From: Streptomyces sp. NBC_01241
GTDB lineage: Bacteria > Actinomycetota > Actinomycetes > Streptomycetales > Streptomycetaceae
DNA: 64,000 nt
Direction of reading: 5' to 3'
NCBI RefSeq assembly: GCF_041435435.1
Contig: NZ_CP108494.1
Location: 6,048,501 to 6,112,500 of the forward strand
Position numbers and translations under genes: made by a program. This document shows, piece by piece, positions 36,216 to 45,489 of this stretch (positions are counted from its first letter, which is position 1; every line of letters begins with the position of its first letter). The notes beneath the pieces are model-generated. The model worked only from the letters and a program-made list of their open reading frames with translations, was not told the DNA's origin and did not search any database.

Positions 36216-36743
36216 ATGTCCACCAAGCACACGCTCTCCGTCCTGGTCGAGAACAAGCCCGGTGTCCTCGCCCGGATCACCGCCCTGTTCTCCCGCCGCG
36301 GCTTCAACATCGACTCGCTCGCGGTCGGCACCACCGAACACCCCGACATCTCGCGCATCACCATCGTCGTCAATGTCGAGGACCTGCCTCTCGAGCAGGT
36401 GACCAAGCAGCTCAACAAGCTGGTGAACGTCCTGAAGATCGTCGAACTCGAGCCGTCCGCTGCGATCCAGCGCGAGCTCGTCCTGGTGAAGGTCCGCGCC
36501 GACAGCGAGACCCGTTCCCAGATCGTCGAGATCGTCCAGTTGTTCCGTGCCAAGACCGTGGACGTCTCCCCGGAGGCCGTCACGATCGAGGCGACCGGCG
36601 GCGCCGACAAGCTGGAGGCCATGCTCAAGATGCTGGAGCAGTACGGCATCAAGGAGCTGGTCCAGTCCGGCACGATCGCCATAGGGCGTGGCGCGCGCTC
36701 GATCACCGACCGTTCGCTGCGCGCCCTGGACCGTACGGCCTAG
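36216..36743 (+). CDS. ilvN: Acetolactate synthase small (regulatory) subunit
   Basis: 175 residues from ATG 36216, 20 bases after ilvB. An N-terminal ACT domain (HTLSVLVENKPGVLARITAL, FNIDSLAVGTTE) binds valine for feedback inhibition; a second ACT-like half follows (RELVLVKVRADSETRSQIVE, about 88-165). Length is typical of IlvN/IlvH. It activates the large subunit and makes it valine-sensitive. Confidence 0.98.
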   Translation: MSTKHTLSVLVENKPGVLARITALFSRRGFNIDSLAVGTTEHPDISRITIVVNVEDLPLEQVTKQLNKLVNVLKIVELEPSAAIQRELVLVKVRADSETRSQIVEIVQLFRAKTVDVSPEAVTIEATGGADKLEAMLKMLEQYGIKELVQSGTIAIGRGARSITDRSLRALDRTA

Positions 36744-36843
36744 CCGCTACCCCCTCGCCGCTCGTATGGCGAGACCCGAAAACGTATCTGACGCACCCCG
36801 CCGTACGGTGGGACGCAACACCTGCACACCAAGGAGAGACCCA

Positions 36844-37845
36844 GTGGCCGAGCTGTTCTACGACGACGATGCCGACCTGTCCATCATCCAGGGCCGCAAG
36901 GTCGCGGTCATCGGCTACGGCAGCCAGGGCCACGCCCACGCGCTGTCGCTGCGTGATTCGGGTGTCGACGTCCGTGTCGGTCTGCACGAGGGCTCCAAGT
37001 CCAAGGCGAAGGCCGAGGAGCAGGGCCTGCGCGTGGTGACGCCGTCCGAGGCCGCCGCCGAGGCCGACGTCATCATGATCCTGGTCCCGGACCCGATCCA
37101 GGCCCAGGTCTACGAGGAGTCCATCAAGGACAACCTCAAGGACGGCGACGCGCTGTTCTTCGGCCACGGCCTGAACATCCGCTTCGACTTCATCAAGCCG
37201 CCGGCGGGCGTCGACGTCTGCATGGTCGCCCCCAAGGGCCCGGGCCACCTGGTCCGCCGTCAGTACGAGGAGGGCCGCGGCGTTCCGTGCATCGTGGCCG
37301 TCGAGCAGGACGCCTCGGGCAACGGCCTGGCGCTCGCCCTGTCGTACGCGAAGGGCATCGGCGGCACCCGCGCCGGCGTCATCAAGACGACCTTCACCGA
37401 GGAGACCGAGACCGACCTGTTCGGTGAGCAGGCCGTCCTCTGCGGTGGCACCGCCGCCCTGGTCAAGGCCGGTTTCGAGACCCTGACCGAGGCCGGCTAC
37501 CAGCCGGAGATCGCGTACTTCGAGTGCCTGCACGAGCTGAAGCTCATCGTGGACCTCATGTACGAGGGTGGGCTGGAGAAGATGCGCTGGTCCATCTCGG
37601 AGACCGCCGAGTGGGGCGACTACGTCACCGGCCCGCGGATCATCACGGACGCCACCAAGGCCGAGATGAAGAAGATCCTCGCGGAGATCCAGGACGGCAC
37701 CTTCGCCAAGAACTGGATGGCCGAGTACCACAACGGTCTGCCCAAGTACAACGAGTACAAGAAGGCGGACAGCGACCACCTCCTGGAGACCACCGGCCGT
37801 GAGCTGCGCAAGCTCATGAGCTGGGTCAACGACGAGGACGCGTAA
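36844..37845 (+). CDS. ilvC: Ketol-acid reductoisomerase
   Basis: 333 residues from GTG 36844 with AAGGAGAG upstream. Short-form (class I) KARI: Rossmann motif VIGYGSQGHAHALSLRDSGV (about 20-39) with NADPH-type loop residues, 'VAPKGPGHLVRRQYEEGRGV', and the knotted C-domain with Mg ligands (FGEQAVLCGG, 'ECLHELKLIVDLMYEGG'). It converts acetolactate to dihydroxyisovalerate. A 100-base gap to ilvN may hold a further promoter. Followed by a strong terminator. Confidence 0.98.
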   Translation: MAELFYDDDADLSIIQGRKVAVIGYGSQGHAHALSLRDSGVDVRVGLHEGSKSKAKAEEQGLRVVTPSEAAAEADVIMILVPDPIQAQVYEESIKDNLKDGDALFFGHGLNIRFDFIKPPAGVDVCMVAPKGPGHLVRRQYEEGRGVPCIVAVEQDASGNGLALALSYAKGIGGTRAGVIKTTFTEETETDLFGEQAVLCGGTAALVKAGFETLTEAGYQPEIAYFECLHELKLIVDLMYEGGLEKMRWSISETAEWGDYVTGPRIITDATKAEMKKILAEIQDGTFAKNWMAEYHNGLPKYNEYKKADSDHLLETTGRELRKLMSWVNDEDA

Positions 37846-37851
37846 CACCGA

Positions 37852-37891
37852 CGCCCCCGGGGGCGGGTCATCCGACCCGCCCCCGGGGGCG
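37852..37891 (+). terminator. Strong hairpin downstream of ilvC
   Basis: Perfect 18-bp stem (37852-37869 with 37874-37891; arm CGCCCCCGGGGGCGGGTC), 4-base loop, 6 bases after the ilvC stop. The arms are also self-complementary in part (CGCCCCCGGGGGCG). Confidence 0.9.
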
Positions 37892-38118
37892 TATCCGCTT
37901 CACCGCTGGAAGAGGCGGCGTCGTACGTGTGTACAAGTCGTCCACCCCCGTGTGGGTGATCCTTCCATCGGGGCGCAGTATGCGTCCTGGCGCATGACTA
38001 CACTTCTCCACACATACACGCGTCAGGCCCACAGTGTCGTGCGTCTTCCACGCGGCAAGCCCCTCCACCGCCTGCGGCCGTCGGGACGGCCGTCCGCACT
38101 GGACCTGTGAGGACTCAC

Positions 38119-39711
38119 GTGAGCTCGAAACCTGTCGTACTCATCGCTGAAGAGCTGTCGCCTGCCACGGTCGACGCCCTGGGCCCGGATTTCGACATCC
38201 GGCACTGCAACGGCGCGGACCGCGCCGAGCTCCTCCCCGCGATCGCCGATGTCGACGCCGTCCTGGTGCGCTCCGCCACCAAGGTCGACGCCGAGGCCAT
38301 CGCCGCCGCGAAGAAGCTGAAGGTCGTCGCCCGCGCGGGCGTCGGTCTGGACAATGTCGATGTCTCCGCCGCCACCAAGGCCGGCGTGATGGTCGTCAAC
38401 GCGCCGACCTCCAACATCGTCACCGCCGCCGAACTGGCCTGCGGTCTGCTGGTCGCCACCGCGCGCAACATCCCGCAAGCCAACACCGCCCTGAAGAACG
38501 GCGAGTGGAAGCGCTCCAAGTACACCGGCGTCGAGCTGAGCGAGAAGATCCTCGGCGTCGTCGGCCTCGGCCGCATCGGCGTCCTGGTCGCGCAGCGCAT
38601 GTCGGCCTTCGGCATGAAGATCGTCGCGTACGACCCCTATGTACAGCCCGCGCGCGCCGCCCAGATGGGCGTCAAGCTCCTGTCGCTGGACGAGTTGCTC
38701 CAGGTCGCCGACTTCATCACCGTGCACCTGCCCAAGACCCCCGAGACGCTCGGCCTGATCGGCGACGAGGCGCTGCACAAGGTGAAGCCCTCGGTGCGCA
38801 TCGTCAACGCCGCGCGCGGCGGCATCGTCGACGAGGAGGCGCTCGCCTCCGCCCTCAAGGAGGGCCGGGTCGCCGGTGCCGGTCTCGACGTGTACACGAA
38901 GGAGCCCTGCACGGACTCCCCGCTGTTCGAGTTCGACCAGGTCGTCTGCACCCCGCACCTCGGCGCCTCCACCGACGAGGCCCAGGAGAAGGCCGGTATC
39001 GCGGTCGCCAAGTCCGTGCGCCTCGCGCTCGCCGGTGAGCTCGTGCCGGACGCGGTCAACGTCCAGGGCGGCGTGATCGCCGAGGACGTGCGCCCGGGCC
39101 TGCCGCTCGCCGAGAAGCTCGGCCGGATCTTCACCGCGCTCGCGGGCGAGGTCGCGGTCCGGCTCGACGTCGAGGTGTACGGCGAGATCACCCAGCACGA
39201 TGTCAAGGTGCTCGAACTCTCCGCGCTCAAGGGTGTTTTCGAGGACGTCGTCGACGAGACCGTGTCGTACGTGAACGCCCCGCTCTTCGCGCAGGAGCGC
39301 GGTGTCGAGGTCCGCCTCACCACCAGCTCCGAGTCGCCGGACCACCGCAACGTGGTCACCGTCCGCGGCACGCTCTCGGGCGGCGAGGAGGTCGCGGTCT
39401 CCGGCACACTGGCCGGACCCAAGCACCTCCAGAAGATCGTCGCCGTCGGCGAGTACGACGTGGACCTGGCGCTGGCCGACCACATGGTGGTGCTGCGCTA
39501 CGAGGACCGCCCCGGTGTCGTCGGCACGGTCGGCCGGATCCTTGGCGAGGCCGGTCTGAACATCGCGGGCATGCAGGTCTCGCGGACGGGCGCGGGCGGC
39601 GAGGCGCTGGTCGTGCTCACCGTCGACGACGACGTCCCGGCGTCGGTGCTCGCCGAGATCTCCTCGGAGATCGGGGCCGCGTCGGCCCGTACGGTGAACC
39701 TGACCGACTGA
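38119..39711 (+). CDS. serA: D-3-phosphoglycerate dehydrogenase
   Basis: 530 residues. GTG 38119 was chosen over GTG 38107 because GAGGA lies 5 bases before it. Long-form SerA: substrate domain, NAD domain with GVVGLGRIGVLVAQRM (about 145-160), catalytic Arg ('NAARGGIVDEEAL'), Glu and His ('VVCTPHLGASTDEAQ'), an intervening domain (about 320-450) and a C-terminal ACT domain (VVLRYEDRPGVVGTVGRILG) that mediates serine control. First step of serine synthesis from 3-phosphoglycerate. Confidence 0.98.
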   Translation: MSSKPVVLIAEELSPATVDALGPDFDIRHCNGADRAELLPAIADVDAVLVRSATKVDAEAIAAAKKLKVVARAGVGLDNVDVSAATKAGVMVVNAPTSNIVTAAELACGLLVATARNIPQANTALKNGEWKRSKYTGVELSEKILGVVGLGRIGVLVAQRMSAFGMKIVAYDPYVQPARAAQMGVKLLSLDELLQVADFITVHLPKTPETLGLIGDEALHKVKPSVRIVNAARGGIVDEEALASALKEGRVAGAGLDVYTKEPCTDSPLFEFDQVVCTPHLGASTDEAQEKAGIAVAKSVRLALAGELVPDAVNVQGGVIAEDVRPGLPLAEKLGRIFTALAGEVAVRLDVEVYGEITQHDVKVLELSALKGVFEDVVDETVSYVNAPLFAQERGVEVRLTTSSESPDHRNVVTVRGTLSGGEEVAVSGTLAGPKHLQKIVAVGEYDVDLALADHMVVLRYEDRPGVVGTVGRILGEAGLNIAGMQVSRTGAGGEALVVLTVDDDVPASVLAEISSEIGAASARTVNLTD

Positions 39712-39731
39712 CAAAGGCCCGAGGACTCCGC

Positions 39732-39782
39732 GTACCCGGCATCTAGACGTTCGTTTTACACAAACGTCTGCATGCCGGGTAC
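39732..39782. promoter_or_regulatory. 51-bp nested dyad upstream of tetR-type gene
   Basis: Outer arms GTACCCGGCAT (39732-39742) and ATGCCGGGTAC (39772-39782) are perfect. Inner arms AGACGTTCG (39745-39753) and CAAACGTCT (39761-39769) have one mismatch. It ends 9 bases before the ATG of the TetR gene and begins 20 bases after serA. It may be the TetR autoregulatory operator and could also end serA transcription. Confidence 0.65.
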
Positions 39783-39791
39783 GCTGCTTTC

Positions 39792-40388
39792 ATGGGACAT
39801 CGTGAGGATCTGCTCGAAGGTGCCAAGCGCTGCCTGCTGGAGAAGGGGTACGCCCGGACGACGGCGCGCGACATCGTGGCCGCCTCCGGGACGAACCTCG
39901 CCTCCATCGGCTACCACTACGGCTCCAAGGAAGCCCTGCTCAACCTCGCCTTCCTCAAGGTGACGGAGGAATGGGGCGATGTGCTCACCGAGCAGCCGGA
40001 CGAGGCGGTGGGCGGCGACGCCGACGGCGGGCCCCGGGCGCCGCTGGACCAGTTCCGCGACACCTGGGAACGGGTGATCGACAGTTATGAGCAGACCCGG
40101 TCCGTCTGGCAGCTCCAGATGGAGGTCGTCTCCCGGATCGACCAGGACCCGGAGTTGCAGAAGGCCCTCGTGGGCCCGCAGCGCGAGGGCCGTGACGGCC
40201 TCGCCGAGAACATGCTCGGCATCGATCCGGAGGCGGACCCGGAGAAGGCGCGGGTGGCCGGGCTGTTCTGCCAGGCACTGCTCGCGGGCGTGATGGTGCA
40301 GTGGCTGATGGACAGCGAATCCGCACCGTCCGCACAGGACCTGACGGATGGTCTGAAGGCGGTGCTGGAGGGACGGGCGGGCCAGTAG
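39792..40388 (+). CDS. TetR-family regulator
   Basis: 198 residues from ATG 39792. N-terminal helix-turn-helix (EDLLEGAKRCLLEKGYARTT, ARDIVAASGTNLASIGYHYGSKEALLNLAF, about residues 4-53). The C-terminal ligand domain is all-helical ('RDTWERVIDSYEQTRSVWQL', 'VAGLFCQALLAGVMVQWLM'). It follows serA in the same direction with its own dyad operator. No target gene is adjacent, and ligand and function are unknown. Confidence 0.93.
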   Translation: MGHREDLLEGAKRCLLEKGYARTTARDIVAASGTNLASIGYHYGSKEALLNLAFLKVTEEWGDVLTEQPDEAVGGDADGGPRAPLDQFRDTWERVIDSYEQTRSVWQLQMEVVSRIDQDPELQKALVGPQREGRDGLAENMLGIDPEADPEKARVAGLFCQALLAGVMVQWLMDSESAPSAQDLTDGLKAVLEGRAGQ

Positions 40389-40581
40389 AGCCGGGTCGCG
40401 TAACGGGGCGGCGGTCGCGGGTGTCGCGGAAGCGGACGCCGTGATCCGGCCTCGGTGACGGCACCTCATGGGGCCCGCGCGGGGCCGATGTTGGGCCCTG
40501 AGACCCATGACGTGCGCGGGGGCCCGACCCTAGGGTGAGTGACTGTCATGGCACTCACCGACGCCGGGGGGCGGCTCGCGT

Positions 40582-43041
40582 ATGTCTGTTATGGGCGGCG
40601 TACCGGTTCCTGAAGGCCCGGCGCGGGGGAGTGCGGGGCGGCGGGAGCTCCCGCGCCCGCTCAACACGGTGCGAGTGCTGCTCCTCGTGCTGTTCGGCGC
40701 GACCGTCCTGGGCGCACTCGGCCTCTTCGGTTCGGCGCTCGCGGTGGACGCGCTGGGCGCCGAAGTCATCGGCATCCTGCTGTACGCCGCCGCGCCGGGC
40801 ATCCTCGGCCTGCTGCTGGCGCGGCACGTACGGACCGGCGGCAAGCGGGTCTGGTGGGGACTGGTCGCCGTCCAGGTGTGGCTGGTCCTCGGCGGCGTGG
40901 CCAACATCGGGGACGGGTCGGCACACGGCTTCACCCAACTGCTGCTGCCGGTCCTGATCCTGGTCTTCCTCACCCGGCAGCAGAGCCGGGCGTGGTTCCT
41001 GCTGCCGCCGGGGGAACGGGGCGAGCAGCCGAAGTTCTCGCTTCCGCACATGATCACCTGGCGCCGGGACCGGGGGCAGACGGCCCTGGAGTACCTGGGC
41101 CTGGTGCTCATCGTGGTCGCGCTGATCGCGGCCATGGCGCTGAGTGGCGTCGGCGGCAGGATCACCGCGGAGCTCCAGTCGGCGATCTGCTCGCTGAGCG
41201 GCTACTCGTGCCCCGCCTCCGGCGACGGCACGGGCCGGGTCGAGGCGGGCGGCGGCCAGGACGGCGGCGCCACGGGCGGCGAAGCCGCCGGGGGAAGCAC
41301 CGCGGGCGCGGACGGCGGCACGACGGTCACCGGCGGTACCGGCTCGACGGGCGGTACGAACGGCGGCGCGAACGGCAGCAGCAGCGGCGGCGACGCGAGC
41401 GGCGGGAGCGCGGCCGGGGGCTCCTCCGGTGGTACGAGCGTGAGCGGCGGGGGCGCGGTCGGGGGCTCCTCCGGTGGTACGAGCGTGAGCGGCGGCACCG
41501 GGGGGCCCGACGACGGCCGTCCGGGCAGCGGGGTCGACACCTACCCCGAGAACGGCGAGGAACCCGAGGCCGACTACGACGTACCCGCGTCCGACAAGGA
41601 CGACAACGGGAACGACCAGGGCGGCGGCGACAAGGCCGGGAAAGAGGACTGTGGCGGCTGGGGCTTCTTCGGCTGCGCCTGGGACCGCACGACCCAGGTC
41701 GTCAAGGGGCTCGCGGTCGACGGGGTCTGGGGCGACGTCACCGGGATCATCGACCTGTTCAAGCCCGAGACGTGGTCCGGCATCGCGGACTACGGCAAGC
41801 AACTCGGCAACCAGTGGATGCAGGACTCCAAGGACGCCGGCCACAAGTGGGGCGACGGCGACTACCTCGGTGCGGTCTGGGACTGGGGCAAGGCGTCGGT
41901 CAACACCGTCGTGAAGGCCGGCGACGACGTCTTCGTCGGCGACGACGTCCGCGACCGCTGGAACGACGGCGAGAAGACCCGGGCCGTCACCGACGTCGTG
42001 TGGAACATCGGCTCCTTCTTCATCCCCGGCTACGACGTGGCGAAGGTCGTCGGCAAGGTCGGCAGACTCGGCAAGCTGGGAAAGGTCGCCGAGAAGGTGG
42101 CGGAGGCCGCCAAAGACGCGGGGGCCGCGGCCCGCCGCGCCCGCAAGGCCGCCGAACTCGGAGACCTCGACGGAGTCCGCAAGGCCGCCAAGGAGGCCGA
42201 CGACGCCGCGGACGCCGCGGAGGACGCGGCGCGCCGGACCGGCTGCGTCATCGCTTCCGGGCCGCCCCTGGTGCGTTACGACGGCAGAACCACGGGCGTC
42301 GGCGGCTCCGGCACCGGAGTGCTGGCCTCCGGTCCCGCCGGCCGGGTCGTCCTCGCGGACGGCGGGTGCGACGAGGCGGCCAAGGCCAAGGCTGCTCAGG
42401 CGCGCGCCCAGGAACGGGCGGCGCACCTGGAGCAGAAGCGCCTGGAGGAGCCGGAGCGCGCCCGCAAGGCCGAACTGGAGAAGAAGAAGTACCCGGAGCC
42501 GAAGCGCAACGACACCTCCGACCCCCGCAACTACAACCCGCCGTCCTGGGGCAAGGACCTCAAGGACCACAAGTTCGGCGACGCGGACCTGGGCGACGGC
42601 TACTGGGCCGGCCGCGACCGCAACCCCGCACCCAACTGGAAGAACGAGTCCTGGCTGCGGTACCAGGAGCAGATCACCGGCACCAACCGGGGCCAGGAGT
42701 ACGTCGTACCGCACCCCAGGGAGGGCAAGCCGGCCGTGGAGTACGACGGCTGGGATTCGAGCAGGCAGACCTTCCTGGAGGCCAAGAACGGCTACCGCAG
42801 CTATCTCTCCCAGACCGAGCAGGGCGCGCTCACCAAGTCCGGCAAGGACAAGTTCATCGCCGAGGCGCAGGCCCAGGTGGAGGCGGCCGGCGGCCGGGCG
42901 GTGGAGTGGCACTTCTCCGACCCGGACGTGGCCAAGGCCGCCCGCCGGGCGTTCCGTGACGAGCAGCTGCCGGTCAAGGTCGTCTACAGCAAGCCGAAGC
43001 CGAACGACAGCACCAGGAAACCGGGTGCCTTCGACGAGTAG
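40582..43041 (+). CDS. Polymorphic toxin: membrane/pilin-like N-terminus with Tox-REase-5 C-terminus
   Basis: 819 residues from ATG 40582 (ATG 40591 also possible). Residues 25-135 contain about four membrane helices. Residues 160-205 resemble a Flp/TadE-type prepilin: GQTALEY at 165-171 with Glu at +5, then a hydrophobic helix. A Gly/Ser-rich linker follows (about 210-310), with a 35-bp direct repeat in its DNA (41416-41450 and 41461-41495). The middle has a Trp/Gly/Asp-rich region and a Lys/Ala coiled stretch (about 480-560). The C-terminal 130 residues match the restriction-endonuclease-fold toxin Tox-REase-5: 'WLRYQEQITGT', VEYDGW (Asp722), FLEAKNGY (Glu733, Lys735) and 'AVEWHFSD'. Likely exported and DNA-cutting; export by a Tad-like route is only inferred. 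Confidence 0.8.
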   Translation: MSVMGGVPVPEGPARGSAGRRELPRPLNTVRVLLLVLFGATVLGALGLFGSALAVDALGAEVIGILLYAAAPGILGLLLARHVRTGGKRVWWGLVAVQVWLVLGGVANIGDGSAHGFTQLLLPVLILVFLTRQQSRAWFLLPPGERGEQPKFSLPHMITWRRDRGQTALEYLGLVLIVVALIAAMALSGVGGRITAELQSAICSLSGYSCPASGDGTGRVEAGGGQDGGATGGEAAGGSTAGADGGTTVTGGTGSTGGTNGGANGSSSGGDASGGSAAGGSSGGTSVSGGGAVGGSSGGTSVSGGTGGPDDGRPGSGVDTYPENGEEPEADYDVPASDKDDNGNDQGGGDKAGKEDCGGWGFFGCAWDRTTQVVKGLAVDGVWGDVTGIIDLFKPETWSGIADYGKQLGNQWMQDSKDAGHKWGDGDYLGAVWDWGKASVNTVVKAGDDVFVGDDVRDRWNDGEKTRAVTDVVWNIGSFFIPGYDVAKVVGKVGRLGKLGKVAEKVAEAAKDAGAAARRARKAAELGDLDGVRKAAKEADDAADAAEDAARRTGCVIASGPPLVRYDGRTTGVGGSGTGVLASGPAGRVVLADGGCDEAAKAKAAQARAQERAAHLEQKRLEEPERARKAELEKKKYPEPKRNDTSDPRNYNPPSWGKDLKDHKFGDADLGDGYWAGRDRNPAPNWKNESWLRYQEQITGTNRGQEYVVPHPREGKPAVEYDGWDSSRQTFLEAKNGYRSYLSQTEQGALTKSGKDKFIAEAQAQVEAAGGRAVEWHFSDPDVAKAARRAFRDEQLPVKVVYSKPKPNDSTRKPGAFDE

Positions 43042-43073
43042 CGTCTCCAGAACTCCGGGTCAAGCGCCGCTCG

Positions 43074-43694
43074 TCACATGGAATGTGACCTGGGTTCAGG
43101 CGTGACCCCGCCCAGGATCACGCTCAGGCCGGAGCGGAACTCGGCCGCGTCGGCGTCGCCGAGCAGGGCGAGCTGAATCACGTACCCGTGCAACATGCCG
43201 ATGAGGACGCGGGCCACGCCGTCGGCGGACGCGTCGCCCGGCAGCAGTCCCACCTCCTGCTGCTCCTCTACGGCTCGCACGACGAGCCGGCGCACCTGGT
43301 CGAACGTCGCAGCGAAGAATCTTGAGAGCTCCGGTGAGCGTGCCCCTTCTCCCCAGACAGTCAGGATCAGCTTGGCGACGTCCTGGGTGGCGTCCAGTCG
43401 ATGGATGACGTCGAGCATCTGGCCGAGTGCGCCATCGAGGGGACTCGATGCGCCATTTCCCAGCACTGAGTCGAAGGCTGCCGTGAACTCGCCGAGCGCG
43501 TCGGAGCCGATGGCCGCGATGATGTCGTCCTTGCCACGGAAGTACCGGTAGACAGCGCCCGCGGACATATCGGCTTCGCGCAGGATGTCCTGCATCGAGG
43601 TGGCATGGAAGCCGTTGTTGATGAAGCAGCGGCGTGACGCGTCGAGGATCTGTCGGCGACGAGCGTCGAGGTGTGCTTGAGATACCCGGGGCAT
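43074..43694 (-). CDS. TetR-family regulator
   Basis: 206 residues from ATG 43694; an in-frame ATG at 43715 would add MFVFFSG. Helix-turn-helix in residues 10-57 ('RRRQILDASRRCFINNGFHA', 'MQDILREADMSAGAVYRYFR'). The ligand domain is of the AcrR type (LTVWGEGARSPELSRFFAAT). It diverges from the membrane-protein gene at 43788, the usual layout of a repressor and its target. The 93-base gap holds an A8 run and the sequence CGAACATTCG. Confidence 0.93.
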   Translation of the reverse strand: MPRVSQAHLDARRRQILDASRRCFINNGFHATSMQDILREADMSAGAVYRYFRGKDDIIAAIGSDALGEFTAAFDSVLGNGASSPLDGALGQMLDVIHRLDATQDVAKLILTVWGEGARSPELSRFFAATFDQVRRLVVRAVEEQQEVGLLPGDASADGVARVLIGMLHGYVIQLALLGDADAAEFRSGLSVILGGVTPEPRSHSM

Positions 43695-43787
43695 GCCACT
43701 AAAAAAAACGAACATTCGCCTTGCGTGAGCCGACGCGCAGGCCATGCTGCCCACGAACGCGAACGACCATTCTGTTAGGAGCGTCTG

Positions 43788-44807
43788 ATGGCTTCCCCGA
43801 ACCCTCCGCAGCCCGCTCGCCTGTTAGTGGGCGTCCTGTTGGTCCCCCTGATCGTCATCGCGGCCCTGTCCGCCTTCGCCTGGCCGGCGGCCCGCCTGGA
43901 ACCGAGACATCTGCCGCTCGGCGTGGCAGGCTCCGAGCAGACGGTCACCGCCCTCACCGCAAGGCTGGAACATCAGGCCAATGCCATCGACGTACACATG
44001 TACAAGAACGAAACGGAGGCGACCCAGGCCATCAAGGACCGCGATGTCTACGGCGCCATCGTGACCACGCCCGAGGGAGTCACCGTGCTGACGGCCTCGG
44101 CGGCAAGCCCGATCGTGGCCCAGGAACTCACCTCCGTAGCCGCGCAGGCCACGGGCGACAACGCAGGCGCAGCGAAGCAACCACCACACATCGTCGACGT
44201 GGTGCCCGCCAGCCCCAAGGATCCCCGCGGCGTGGCACTGAGCTCCTCGGTACTGCCCCTGGTGCTGGCCGGCGTACTCACCGGGCTCATCGTCACCGGC
44301 GTCAGCCGCCCGGGCGCAGCGCGACTGGGTGCCCTGATCACCGCGGCCGCGATGGCCGGCCTCGCCGGGGCGGCGATCACCCAGTCCTGGCTCGGTGTCA
44401 TCGGCGGAAACTGGGTGGCCAACGCCGCGGTGCTCGGCCTCACGGTACTGGCCATCGCCTCGCTGGTCGCCGGACTGGACGCCGTGTGGGGACGCATCGG
44501 CCAGGTCGTCGCCGCCATGCTCATGGTCTTCATCGGCAATCCGTTCTCGGGTGTCTCGTCCGCACCGGAACTCCTGCCGCAGCCCGTCGGCCGGCTCGGG
44601 CAACTGCTCCCGCCCGGAGCCGGAGGCAACCTGCTGCGCAGCACCGCCTTCTTCGACGGGAACGGAGCCGCTGTGCACCTGACCGTGCTGCTGGTCTGGG
44701 TCGGGCTCGGCCTGACTCCCCTCATCTGGGCCGGTCTGCGCTCCCGGCAGGAGAGCCGGCCGACCAAGCCGGAAACCGCGATGTCTCCGAACTCCGCGAA
44801 TGCCTGA
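43788..44807 (+). CDS. ABC-2-like membrane protein (YhgE/SNG1-like layout)
   Basis: 339 residues from ATG 43788, with TAGGAG upstream. One N-terminal helix (LLVGVLLVPLIVIAALSAFA), an external domain of about 110 residues ('EATQAIKDRDVYGAIVTTPE'), then five hydrophobic helices (about 140-325). This matches DUF3533/YhgE-type proteins, which resemble ABC-2 permeases without an ATPase. The divergent TetR gene suggests inducible export or envelope stress; substrate unknown. Confidence 0.75.
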   Translation: MASPNPPQPARLLVGVLLVPLIVIAALSAFAWPAARLEPRHLPLGVAGSEQTVTALTARLEHQANAIDVHMYKNETEATQAIKDRDVYGAIVTTPEGVTVLTASAASPIVAQELTSVAAQATGDNAGAAKQPPHIVDVVPASPKDPRGVALSSSVLPLVLAGVLTGLIVTGVSRPGAARLGALITAAAMAGLAGAAITQSWLGVIGGNWVANAAVLGLTVLAIASLVAGLDAVWGRIGQVVAAMLMVFIGNPFSGVSSAPELLPQPVGRLGQLLPPGAGGNLLRSTAFFDGNGAAVHLTVLLVWVGLGLTPLIWAGLRSRQESRPTKPETAMSPNSANA

Positions 44808-44890
44808 CCAACACCGCCCCGCCTCGCCCGAAGGCGATGAAGAGCGACACGCTGTGTAACCACGAAGGACGGACGTGCCCGCGCTGCCAG

Positions 44891-45003
44891 AAGACATCCC
44901 GCGACCCCGAATACGCGGCCAAGAAGGCGCGGGTGGAGCACCTGTATGCGATCCGGCCGATATTCGCTTGCGCGCCATCGTCACGCAGGTAAACGTCGCC
45001 TGA
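44891..45003 (+). pseudogene. IS630-family transposase remnant
   Basis: One frame from 44891 reads KTSRDPEYAAKKARVEHLYA, a conserved stretch of actinobacterial IS630-type transposases. The reading then shifts and a second frame gives DIRLRAIVTQVNVA before TGA 45001-45003, similar to the C-terminal end of the same transposases (…RLRRIVDRANVA). The catalytic core between them is gone. The identification rests on remembered family sequences; the frame break is directly visible. Confidence 0.6.
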
Positions 45004-45024
45004 CACCTCACGAAGGCGGAGAAG

Positions 45025-45462
45025 ATGACCACGCAGGTTCCCCACGTCGACCACGAACTCATCCAGGCTGCGGCCCACGTCGCCCGTACTCGTTGCCGGG
45101 GCGACAACCACACCATGGCGGCCGCAGCCCGTGCCCAGGACGGCCGGATCGTCACCGCGGTGAACGCTTATCACTTCACCGGCGGGCCCTGCGCCGAGCT
45201 GGTTCTCCTCGGCACGGCAGCTGCCCAGGGCGCCTACAAGCTGGACACGATCGTCGCCGTGGGAGACCGCGACCGGGGGGTTGTTCCCCCGTGCGGACGG
45301 TGCCGCCAGGTCCTTCTCGACTACTTCCCGGACCTGAAGGTCATCGTCGGGGCCGGCGACCGGCTCCGGACCGTCTCCATCACCGGCCTGCTTCCCGAAA
45401 GCTACATCTGGGCCGACCACCAACTCGACACCGAGGAAACCGAACCACTCAGCACAAGCTGA
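45025..45462 (+). CDS. Blasticidin-S-deaminase-like cytidine deaminase family protein
   Basis: 145 residues from ATG 45025 with GGAGAAG upstream. The zinc motifs are those of blasticidin S deaminases rather than housekeeping cytidine deaminases: AYHFTGGPCAELVLLGTAAA (Cys and catalytic Glu, residues about 49-68) and PPCGRCRQVLLDYFPDLK (two Cys). The BSD enzyme of Aspergillus has almost the same strings (YHFTGGPCAELV, CGRCRQVLLD). It would hydrolyse the cytosine amine of a nucleoside or nucleoside antibiotic. It sits between two transposase remnants, consistent with horizontal arrival. Resistance activity is not shown by sequence alone. Confidence 0.88.
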   Translation: MTTQVPHVDHELIQAAAHVARTRCRGDNHTMAAAARAQDGRIVTAVNAYHFTGGPCAELVLLGTAAAQGAYKLDTIVAVGDRDRGVVPPCGRCRQVLLDYFPDLKVIVGAGDRLRTVSITGLLPESYIWADHQLDTEETEPLSTS

Positions 45463-45489
45463 CAACGCCAGACACAAACAGGGCGAACG

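Noticed and set aside
40996..41540. Collagen-like or silk-like protein on the basis of the Gly/Ser run
   Set aside because: The run is only a linker inside a protein with clear pilin-like and nuclease-toxin ends.
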